Part shown: positions 8,788 to 15,344 of the stretch, piece by piece
Layout of the letters: each line of letters starts with the position of its first letter
Position numbering within the stretch: position 1 is the first letter of the stretch
Assembly (NCBI GenBank): GCA_023413275.1
Contig: JAEZPX010000270.1
Span: 1 to 35,875, forward strand
Direction: 5' to 3'
Length of the DNA: 35,875 nt
Source of the DNA: Bacillota bacterium
GTDB taxonomy: Bacteria; Bacillota; Clostridia; Lachnospirales; Anaerotignaceae
Position numbers and translations under genes: made by a program
Notes under the pieces: model-generated
Told to the model about the DNA's origin: nothing
Database searches by the model: none
Seen by the model: only the letters and a program-made list of their open reading frames with translations

Positions 8788-8859
8788 CTTTACTCTCCTC
8801 CTTCCAAAAATGCAGACAATTGCAGCTCAATTTTCAACCATTCTTCTGCCCGCATTTTC

Positions 8860-9339
8860 TTATCCTTTCTTGCAATGTTCCTCATAGCCCTCAAAAATAG
8901 GATAATATTTCCACATGATTACGGCATCCTCATGGGTATCGGAGTAATAATTTTTCCGAATCCCTTCTGGGCGAAAACCGTATTTATGATACAATCTCTG
9001 TGCAGGCTCATTATTGATACGAACCTCCAAAGTAATCCCAATCATTTCTCTTTCTTTCGCCACCAATTCCAAGTTTTGCATAAAAAGCTCACCAATGCCC
9101 TGCCTGCGATATTCATGCAAAACTGCCACATTGGTAATATGCCCTTCTGTAACTACGTGCCACATTCCTGCGTAACCAACAATCTTATCTCCGTCTATGG
9201 CAACAAAATAAATTGCCATTTTGTTTTCCTTGATTTCTCTCTCGAAATCCTTTCTGCTCCAAGGTACCGAAAAAGAAGCTTCCTCAACCGCCAGAACTCC
9301 GTCAATATGCTCCTCCTGCATTGTTACAACTTTAATCAT
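8860..9339 (-). CDS. rimI: Ribosomal-protein-alanine N-acetyltransferase RimI
   Basis: 159 aa GNAT-fold enzyme; the family acetylates the N-terminal alanine of ribosomal protein S18. The acetyl-CoA signature is VLHEYRRQGIGELFM, followed by GITLEVRINNEPAQRLYHKYGF, characteristic of RimI (the E-R-x-x-N-x-x-A-x-x-L-Y pattern). It overlaps the end of tsaB by 8 bp. The order tsaE-tsaB-rimI is the classic Firmicutes t6A cluster. Confidence 0.93.
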   Translation of the reverse strand: MIKVVTMQEEHIDGVLAVEEASFSVPWSRKDFEREIKENKMAIYFVAIDGDKIVGYAGMWHVVTEGHITNVAVLHEYRRQGIGELFMQNLELVAKEREMIGITLEVRINNEPAQRLYHKYGFRPEGIRKNYYSDTHEDAVIMWKYYPIFEGYEEHCKKG

Positions 9340-10048
9340 TCTGTTTCCCCTCTCCTTGCAAGCGTTCTTCCCGCTCTCGTTCTGCTTGAGATTTTCTTAA
9401 ATAAATTAACTCAAAAGTACTTCCTTCCACCGCTCCACCTTCTTTTACAATTTCCATGGCCAATGATGCCACAGAGGCCGCCCGCTGCAATGAGCAATGG
9501 GCAGGAGCAAAAATAAAATCAGGGAAAAGAGATAAATTTTTTTGATGAACCGGCACTCCGTCTCCTAAAAAAATAACCTTTTGTTCATACTCCCTTGCCA
9601 TTTGTATCACTTCATCAATGCTGATTGCCATCATTTCCGTCAAACGGCTTAATTTTCCGTTGATCCAACGGTAAAAAGCTGTATAAACCTGACTACGTCT
9701 AGCATCCATAATCGGACAAATTATTTTATCTGTTTCAAACACATTATATGCCAGAGCATCCAATGTGGGAACGGGAACGAGCTCCTTCCCAAGGGCTAAA
9801 GCCAGCCCTTTTGCTGTAGCAGCACCAATGCGCAGACCTGTAAAAGATCCCGGCCCGCTGGCACAAGCAATATAGTCGGCTTCATCTGCCCGGGTTTCCG
9901 ATTTTTCACAAATTTCAGCAATCATCGGCATGATTGTCTGACTATGTGTTAATTTATAATTTAAGGTAAACTCCGCAATCAGCTTGTCCTCTTCCACAAT
10001 AGCAGCACTGGCTGTTTGCCCTGTTGTATCAATGGCTAAAATCTTCAT
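9332..10048 (-). CDS. tsaB: tRNA t6A37 biosynthesis protein TsaB
   Basis: 238 aa from the ATG at 10048. That start is chosen because GGGGGAAGAGG lies just upstream and it forms an ATGA overlap with the tsaE stop; an earlier in-frame start would add six residues. TsaB is the inactive ASKHA-fold partner that dimerises with TsaD to load threonylcarbamoyl onto A37 of ANN-decoding tRNAs. The N-terminal LAIDTTGQTASAAIV and the central ACASGPGSFTGLRIGAA motifs are diagnostic. tsaD itself is not in this cluster. Confidence 0.94.
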   Translation of the reverse strand: MKILAIDTTGQTASAAIVEEDKLIAEFTLNYKLTHSQTIMPMIAEICEKSETRADEADYIACASGPGSFTGLRIGAATAKGLALALGKELVPVPTLDALAYNVFETDKIICPIMDARRSQVYTAFYRWINGKLSRLTEMMAISIDEVIQMAREYEQKVIFLGDGVPVHQKNLSLFPDFIFAPAHCSLQRAASVASLAMEIVKEGGAVEGSTFELIYLRKSQAEREREERLQGEGKQND

Positions 10049-10482
10049 GCCTCTTCCCCCTGACAAACGGTAATTCGTCGATAATCGTCGCCTTTTTCAA
10101 AATCCTTCTCTATGGTGATATGAATGGCATCTTTGGGTATTAAATTGGGAATCAGCGTAGCCCATTCCACCAAGGAGACCCCTTGACCATAAAAGTAATC
10201 CTCATAACCGATATCATCCATCTCCTCCTCAGAAGAAATACGGTACACGTCAAAATGATATAGGGGAATTCTGCCCAAATATTCATTAATAATTGTAAAG
10301 GTTGGACTTGTAACATGCTCTGTTATTCCAAGTCCTCTGGCAAATCCCTTTGTAAAAACAGTTTTCCCTACACCCAAATCCCCATCCAAAGAATATACCT
10401 GGGCAGGCTTAGCAGCCTGCCCCATTTTCACACCAATCGCCTCAGTTTCTTCGGAAGAAAATGTCTCCCATTGTTTCTTCAT
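10045..10482 (-). CDS. tsaE: tRNA t6A37 biosynthesis ATPase TsaE
   Basis: 145 aa P-loop ATPase of the YjeE family, needed for t6A turnover by the TsaB-TsaD complex. Walker A is GDLGVGKT (residues 34-41). Also seen are TSPTFTIINEY and HFDVYR, both typical, and the C-terminal LVEWA motif. It starts 16 bp after the stop of the 677-aa membrane protein and overlaps tsaB, so the four genes form a tight operon. Confidence 0.95.
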   Translation of the reverse strand: MKKQWETFSSEETEAIGVKMGQAAKPAQVYSLDGDLGVGKTVFTKGFARGLGITEHVTSPTFTIINEYLGRIPLYHFDVYRISSEEEMDDIGYEDYFYGQGVSLVEWATLIPNLIPKDAIHITIEKDFEKGDDYRRITVCQGEEA

Positions 10483-10498
10483 AAATCCTACCTCATTC

Positions 10499-12532
10499 TC
10501 AGTAAATATAAATTGCTGTCACACCTGTATCTACCATACGAGAAGTTTTCCCATTATAATAGTACAAATCGCCTATCCCTGTTGTAATATCATAGTTTTT
10601 CAAGTAAGCAAATTTACCGTTTTCTTTATATTGGAATACAAAAACATCTCTATCAATTTCTGTTTTTCCCTTATCGTCAAACTTCATCAAGGCGCTGTTG
10701 CCTGTTTTGGTATCGGTATTAGCCATATAGTATACCTCGCCCTTATCTTCAGGGAAATATACACCAACAGCATTTTTCTCTATCTCCTGGAGAGTTCCAT
10801 CTTTATACATGCCTAAACTGCCCATACCACCGTTATAATTATAATAATACACCAATGTGTTGCTGTCACCCAAAAAGGCCATTTGTTCAACTGATTTTTG
10901 AACCTGAACAGGTGCACTCTTGCCATCAAGAGCTTCCACCATTAACACATTCCCACCTGTGGTTTCATCCTGCACAAAATATGCGGCAGTTTTCCCATCA
11001 GGAGAAACCTGAATTGTATTGGGTACTGCTTTATTGTCTTGCAAAAGATAATCCTTGCCTGTTTTATCTGCAATAAATACTTCTCTTTGCCCATACATCA
11101 AAGCTGCATAATAGGTGTACATTGCTTCATCAAAGGAGGTCACCTTTGACAGCTTCACAGGCTCTGGTGCTTGCATATAGAAACCGCCTACATAACTGCC
11201 TTTTCCCTGAAGAGATACTGCAGAAATCACAGTCTCACCCATTTTAATTTTGTTACCACTGGCATTTAGCAAATAGCAATCCTGAAAAATCGGATCCATA
11301 CCTTCTTTTCCATTCATCTTCTCTCTAATTTCTTTAATTTGAGCCTGACGCTTCTCATCGTAGGATGAAAGATCTGTAATGTCATCCTCAATCATCTGGC
11401 TAAAGGAAGCATTTTCCGTTCTCATGGCACAGTACAAAACATCCTGATCATTGTGCATCAACTCTGCGTAAGTAACCTGCTCTGCAATCAACTGTGGCTG
11501 CTTACCAAGAGAAAATTGAAAAAGCTGATATGAATCATCTTTTTGTCCTAAATAATAAGCTATATTTGTTTTCTTTGATATAAAACTCAACACAGAGGAA
11601 TCAGCCAATTTTACAGATTCCTTCTCTCCAATGGTGCGGGAGAAGAGAGCTATCTTTTCACCAATATTCTTTTTGTAAAGTAGATAGGAACCGTCATCGC
11701 TTAATTCATATGCACCATTTTGCAATAAGATATCATCGTCTATCTTTTGGCTCTGTCCATTGGCAAATACATACAAATCCATTTTATCCCCGTTTTTCAC
11801 CAGATATGCACATTCACTGCCATCTGCACTTCTAATAAAATGGTATACCTTTTCCCCAATCAGAATAGGTTTTGCATCCTTATTTTCGATATCTTTATAA
11901 TATAAATCCCCAATACTGTCCTCATTCACTCCTGCCATATAATAAATGTCTCCATTGTCCTCAGAAACATTTGCGCCCCAAGCGGAGTAATAATAGTTGC
12001 TAACGCCACCCTTGGTTACACTGTCATTCACCAAATAAGGATCATTTTTCAGATCATACACATACAATCCGTTATCCTTTAAGTACGCAATTGCTATATC
12101 TGCAGTTTTCCAAAGGCCGCCCCCTGTTGCAAACCAACAGTATCCCATTACACCTAAAAAAACAAAAATCCCCAAAACAACCTTCCACCAAACACCTTTG
12201 TCTTTCCTACCAATACTTATTTCATTTTCCACATCCGATGCTGTGTTATCCACATTATCCACAGTTTCTTCCACAGTGTCATCCTTGTCGGCTTCCTTTT
12301 CCTCGAAGTTCTGCACAACTTCTCTATCGCTATCCACAGAGTTATTCACAGAATCCTCCGGTGTTTCCACAGATTTGCTCACATTTTCCGTAAATTCCTC
12401 TGGAAACCCATCATCTGTCCCCATGTTCTCTACAGTCTTGATCTGTTCATCCACATTGTTTTCCCCTTGATTCACATCTTTATCCACAGCAATACCTTCG
12501 TACTCCTGCTCTTCCTTTCTCTGATCGTCCAA
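10499..12532 (-). CDS. Single-pass membrane protein: acidic tail plus extracellular beta-propeller-like domain
   Basis: 677 aa starting at TTG 12532, with GGAGG 8 nt upstream. Residues 1-110 are very acidic, low-complexity and rich in Val-Asp-Asn/Lys. One membrane helix spans about 115-136 (VVLGIFVFLGVMGYCWF). The remaining 540 residues carry repeated YYYS/IYYMAG, LYYKDIE, YLLYKK, YYNG-type strands like TolB/DUF5050 propellers. The acidic part is probably cytoplasmic and the propeller outside. No enzyme motif is seen and I know no function for it. It heads the tsaE-tsaB-rimI operon. The DNA for residues 15-96 carries the DnaA-box cluster described separately. Confidence 0.8.
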   Translation of the reverse strand: MDDQRKEEQEYEGIAVDKDVNQGENNVDEQIKTVENMGTDDGFPEEFTENVSKSVETPEDSVNNSVDSDREVVQNFEEKEADKDDTVEETVDNVDNTASDVENEISIGRKDKGVWWKVVLGIFVFLGVMGYCWFATGGGLWKTADIAIAYLKDNGLYVYDLKNDPYLVNDSVTKGGVSNYYYSAWGANVSEDNGDIYYMAGVNEDSIGDLYYKDIENKDAKPILIGEKVYHFIRSADGSECAYLVKNGDKMDLYVFANGQSQKIDDDILLQNGAYELSDDGSYLLYKKNIGEKIALFSRTIGEKESVKLADSSVLSFISKKTNIAYYLGQKDDSYQLFQFSLGKQPQLIAEQVTYAELMHNDQDVLYCAMRTENASFSQMIEDDITDLSSYDEKRQAQIKEIREKMNGKEGMDPIFQDCYLLNASGNKIKMGETVISAVSLQGKGSYVGGFYMQAPEPVKLSKVTSFDEAMYTYYAALMYGQREVFIADKTGKDYLLQDNKAVPNTIQVSPDGKTAAYFVQDETTGGNVLMVEALDGKSAPVQVQKSVEQMAFLGDSNTLVYYYNYNGGMGSLGMYKDGTLQEIEKNAVGVYFPEDKGEVYYMANTDTKTGNSALMKFDDKGKTEIDRDVFVFQYKENGKFAYLKNYDITTGIGDLYYYNGKTSRMVDTGVTAIYIY
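12246..12488 (+). other. Cluster of DnaA-box sequences inside a coding region
   Basis: Exact TTATCCACA at 12246-12254, 12255-12263 (directly adjacent) and 12480-12488, plus TTATTCACA at 12342-12350, which fits TTATnCACA. One-mismatch sites are at 12330-12338, 12447-12455 and 12468-12476. All have the same orientation. On the coding strand they read nnT-GTG-GAT-AAn, giving Val-Asp-Asn/Lys. The DNA at 12540-12720 next to it is AT-rich. No dnaA, dnaN or other origin gene is nearby, so this is more likely a DnaA-binding locus than oriC, if it is functional at all. Confidence 0.5.
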
Positions 12533-12556
12533 TGTAATAGCCTCCTTGAATTTTTG

Positions 12557-12820
12557 TTAAAAATACCAATCCTTTATGATTCTGTACGCCCTAAAGCCTA
12601 TTTTTCCCCGCCTGCAAATCTTTTTATTTGCAAAAGCAAAATTCCCCCGGCTCTGATTCTTAATTTTCTCAATTTTATTTTTCTTCCTTTGTGTTTTTTG
12701 AATTTTATGATTCCGAAATAGTCGTCGCCAAAGAAATGCCACAACACCTTTACCTGCTTTTAAACAAAACAGTCCCAATTCCGTGTTACGCATTACTTTT
12801 TTAAGCTCCAAATTCATAAA
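12557..12820 (-). CDS. Doubtful small basic ORF
   Basis: 87 aa from an ATG at 12820 with a fair GGAAGGGA upstream. The frame is open further up to a GTG at 12901 that has no ribosome binding site. The product is very basic (many Lys/Arg) with one short hydrophobic patch (GVVAFLW). I recognise no family. It ends 24 bp before the TTG of the 677-aa gene. The AT-rich composition means the open frame could be chance. Confidence 0.3.
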   Translation of the reverse strand, partial: FMNLELKKVMRNTELGLFCLKAGKGVVAFLWRRLFRNHKIQKTQRKKNKIEKIKNQSRGNFAFANKKICRRGKIGFRAYRIIKDWYF

Positions 12821-12918
12821 ATCATTCCCTTCCACCGTAATAAGGATAAACCCTTGTTTCAGTTTTTTGAAGAAGCGCTGGTGAGGCGTTTGCAGATACA
12901 CATTTTTCTATTGATAAG

Positions 12919-12949
12919 AAAAAATACAGCAAATAGCTGTGCTATTGCT
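12919..12949 (-). terminator. Intrinsic terminator of the candidate RNA
   Basis: On the minus strand AGCAATAGC-ACA-GCTATTTGCT forms a 9-bp stem with one bulged T. It is followed after three bases by six T. Confidence 0.6.
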
Positions 12950-13130
12950 CAATCTTTTGATACCATCCAATAGAGAATCGGACTGGATGCGCTCACAGAA
13001 AAACAGCGTTTCCTTTATTTCATGAAAACGGATAAGCATCTTAAAACCGAAGTAAATATTCTTCGCTAAACACCTGATTTCATCAGGATTATTACAAGAT
13101 TATTTCACGGTAAAATTGCCCCGTCGACCT
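12919..13130 (-). ncRNA. Candidate structured RNA of about 210 nt (sRNA or leader)
   Basis: Bounded by a sigma-A-like promoter (13136-13163) and an intrinsic terminator (12919-12949), with no ORF between. Minus-strand hairpins in order: CCTGAT-GAA-ATCAGG; GAAG/CTTC; CGTTT/AAACG; ATCCA/TGGAT; then the terminator. I could not match it to a known riboswitch (no T-box, SAM, guanidine or c-di-GMP core seen), and 6S RNA was neither recognised nor excluded. It could be an independent small RNA or an attenuated leader for the downstream operon. The 12902-13222 interval otherwise holds no gene. Confidence 0.4.
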
Positions 13131-13135
13131 TTCAC

Positions 13136-13163
13136 ATCATACCATATTTTGTTACATAGTAAA
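13136..13163 (-). promoter_or_regulatory. Promoter of candidate RNA
   Basis: On the minus strand TTTACT (13158-13163), 16 bp, TATGAT (13136-13141). It is divergent from the M23 peptidase promoter. Confidence 0.5.
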
Positions 13164-13174
13164 AGGAAATCCAC

Positions 13175-13196
13175 AATTATTAACTAATTATTAACA
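13175..13196. promoter_or_regulatory. 11-bp-period direct repeat, PhoP/WalR-type
   Basis: AATTATTAAC occurs at 13175-13184 and again at 13186-13195. Read forward this gives TTAACT-N5-TTAACA (PhoP-box type). Read in reverse it gives TGTTAA-N5-AGTTAA, close to the WalR consensus TGTwAh-N5-TGTwAh. It lies 26 bp upstream of the -35 of the M23 peptidase gene. Confidence 0.4.
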
Positions 13197-13222
13197 ACTT
13201 TGAACTTTTAATGAAATTTTTA

Positions 13223-13251
13223 TTTACAATTACAGAAATTTACACTATAAT
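13223..13251 (+). promoter_or_regulatory. Sigma-A promoter of M23 peptidase
   Basis: TTTACA (13223-13228), 17 bp, perfect TATAAT (13246-13251). Transcription should start near 13258, which excludes the in-frame start at 13211 and supports ATG 13286. Confidence 0.8.
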
Positions 13252-13285
13252 ACTAACATATCTTTTGAAAAGAAAGGAACATTTG

Positions 13286-14305
13286 ATGGAATCCCGTGAG
13301 AATTTACCTTTAAATAATCAATCAGAGCATCACTTTTTATCTCTTCATATTGCCCATAAAGGCAAAGAAAAATCATTACATGTTAAAAAAACACATGCAC
13401 TGGCATTCTGTGTTGCGGCATGTTTGCTTGTTGGCGGTTCAGTAGTTACCTTAAGCTCCTATTACAATACAAAAAATGAGCTAATGACCTATGAGCAACA
13501 ATTGCTGCAAATTGAGCGAACAAATCGAAAACTTGCTCAAAACTCAAAGGCATTGGAAAACGAAAATACAGAATATACCCAAAATATTGAGAATTTGCAG
13601 AATAAAGCCGTAGAGCTTGAGCAAAAAATCAATGAATTAGAAAATGTGAAAAATGACTTGAACGACCAATTAAATAGTATCAACCCAAGCGACAGCGCTT
13701 CAACGGAACTTCGCAACGCCGTTGCCAGCTGCCTTGTGCAGGATAAACCCCAAGTTGTAGGAACGCAAGACTTTACACCTATTGTAACCACTTCCTTCAA
13801 TAAAGTTACAGCCTTGGCTGTCCAATTGGATCGTATCAACTCTCGCCTGAACGAGACAGAAACATCTTTTACCAAAGTGGCCACAAATGTTACAGAGACC
13901 CTATCTGCTTATAGCGATATTCCTTGTGGCATGCCCGTAGCAAAGGGGATTATTTCCACTGAATTTAATCCTGAGGGGTTATCCACCATCAGCGATGGCA
14001 GGGTGCATTATGGCCTTGACTTATCCACCCGAAGTAAAATTCTGCCTATCGTAGCAACAGCGGCAGGAACGGTTATTGAGTCTGAATACCATAGCGAATA
14101 TGGAAATTATGTATTGATTGACCATGGAAATGGCTTTATTACACGCTATGCCCATAACACAGAAAACCTTGTTTCTCCAGGCGATATAGTTAAAAAAGGT
14201 GACACCATAGCAACAACTGGTTCCACAGGTCAATCCACTGGCATTCACTGCCACTATGAAGTAATCTTAAACGGAATTTTTCAAAATCCCATGGATTTTC
14301 AGTAA
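13286..14305 (+). CDS. Membrane-anchored M23 (LytM-type) metallopeptidase
   Basis: 339 aa from ATG 13286, with AAAGGAA upstream. The N-terminal 40 residues are cytoplasmic. One membrane helix follows (about 42-63, LAFCVAACLLVGGSVVTL). A coiled coil runs about 68-135 (EQQLLQIERTNRKLAQ and onward). The C-terminal peptidase domain starts near 245. Zinc motifs are HYGLD (H-x-x-x-D) and the H-x-H of IHCHYEV, with an intervening ITRYAH. This family cleaves peptidoglycan cross-links or activates other hydrolases. It is monocistronic, with its own promoter and terminator. The PhoP/WalR-like repeat upstream suggests envelope-stress or cell-wall control. Confidence 0.92.
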   Translation: MESRENLPLNNQSEHHFLSLHIAHKGKEKSLHVKKTHALAFCVAACLLVGGSVVTLSSYYNTKNELMTYEQQLLQIERTNRKLAQNSKALENENTEYTQNIENLQNKAVELEQKINELENVKNDLNDQLNSINPSDSASTELRNAVASCLVQDKPQVVGTQDFTPIVTTSFNKVTALAVQLDRINSRLNETETSFTKVATNVTETLSAYSDIPCGMPVAKGIISTEFNPEGLSTISDGRVHYGLDLSTRSKILPIVATAAGTVIESEYHSEYGNYVLIDHGNGFITRYAHNTENLVSPGDIVKKGDTIATTGSTGQSTGIHCHYEVILNGIFQNPMDFQ

Positions 14306-14306
14306 T

Positions 14307-14335
14307 AAAAAAGGATGGCTTAGCCATCCTTTTTT
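14307..14335. terminator. Bidirectional terminator
   Basis: AAAAAAGGATGGC-TTA-GCCATCCTTTTTT: 7-bp GC-rich stem extended by A/T pairs. It ends the M23 gene and can also end the convergent EamA transporter gene. Confidence 0.9.
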
Positions 14336-14379
14336 AATGATTATTTTCTTGTTCAACTACAATAATAATTAAGGGCTCC

Positions 14380-15330
14380 TTATGATAAAGCTGGTTCTTC
14401 GTCGTCCTGTTTGTTATTTTCCTCTTTTTGGGATGCACTTTTCTCCGCAATTTCAACCCCCTGGGATGTTTTCCCTAGGTTCATCAATACTACAGCACCG
14501 ACCACCAGTAAAATACCCCCTATTTTAGCCACTGTGGCACTTTCTTTGAACACCAAAATCCCCAGAATTGCCGCCACCACAGGTTCAATGGTTGCCGTTA
14601 CCGAAGCCTTGCTTGCAGGCAGATGGCTCAACCCTTTTGTATAACATAAATAAGGTATCACTGTAGTCATCACTGCAAACAGAATAGAAAGGGGCCATTG
14701 CCCTGCCGCCGTAATTTCCTGCACAACATGAACGGGATTTACACAAAATGCCATAAATACAGAGGCCATTAAAAACGTATAAAAGGATATCGTTAAGGAT
14801 TGATAGCCTCTGCGTAATGCAAAGGTGCCAAAAATGCTATATAGCGCATACCCAATTCCAGAGCCAAGCCCTGCTAAAAGTCCCATGGGGGACAGCATCA
14901 GCTTCCCGCTGAAAAGCCCTGTAATCATTCCACAGCCACAAAGTGTCATGATTAACACCAGTGCCTTTTTCCTTGTCATCTTTTCATGAAACAAAACAAT
15001 GGAAAACAACATTACTATGGTGGGGGCTGTATATAACATCACTGCCGCAATGCCAACACTGGTCAGATTAATGGCTTTCATATAACACCAGCTAAAAAAA
15101 GTAAAACTAACAATTCCAGTGCCTACAAAGTACAGAATGTCTCCTTTCTTTTTTAACTGAAAGCTTTTTTTATCCCGAATCATAAGAATTATGGATAGCA
15201 ATATAACACTAACAACACCTTTGATAAATAAAATTTCCATTTCTGTTAAACCAAAAAGAGTAATTGCTTTTGTAAAAAGCCCAATTAAACCCCAGCATAA
15301 ACCAGCAAATATAATCCATACATAAGCCAT
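14380..15330 (-). CDS. EamA-family (DMT superfamily) transporter
   Basis: 316 aa with ten predicted membrane helices in two EamA repeats. The first begins at the N-terminus (VWIIFAGLCWGLIGLFTKA) and the second near residue 150 (LLAGLGSGIGYALYSIFG). The typical E-P-V-V-A-A signature occurs near residue 248 (TIEPVVAAILGILVF). The C-terminal tail is soluble and charged. Family members export amino acids or metabolites; the substrate cannot be read from sequence. It starts 14 bp after the addA stop, so it is probably co-transcribed with addA without a known functional link. Confidence 0.9.
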   Translation of the reverse strand: MAYVWIIFAGLCWGLIGLFTKAITLFGLTEMEILFIKGVVSVILLSIILMIRDKKSFQLKKKGDILYFVGTGIVSFTFFSWCYMKAINLTSVGIAAVMLYTAPTIVMLFSIVLFHEKMTRKKALVLIMTLCGCGMITGLFSGKLMLSPMGLLAGLGSGIGYALYSIFGTFALRRGYQSLTISFYTFLMASVFMAFCVNPVHVVQEITAAGQWPLSILFAVMTTVIPYLCYTKGLSHLPASKASVTATIEPVVAAILGILVFKESATVAKIGGILLVVGAVVLMNLGKTSQGVEIAEKSASQKEENNKQDDEEPALS

Positions 15331-15344
15331 AATGAAACCCCTTC

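Noticed and set aside
8047..9516. Several plus-strand frames of 60-245 codons
   Set aside because: They are antisense to the Lon-like protease, rimI and tsaB, which have clear motifs; no start signals.
12246..12720. Chromosomal origin oriC
   Set aside because: DnaA boxes and AT-rich DNA are present, but no dnaA, dnaN, recF, rpmH or parAB gene is near; kept as a DnaA-box cluster only.
13050..13130. Hammerhead ribozyme core (CTGATGA) in the candidate RNA
   Set aside because: The CTGATGA is part of a 6-bp hairpin with no stem II, GAAA strand or cleavage site arranged as required.
13211..13285. Upstream in-frame start for the M23 peptidase
   Set aside because: The sigma-A promoter at 13223-13251 places the transcription start downstream of it.
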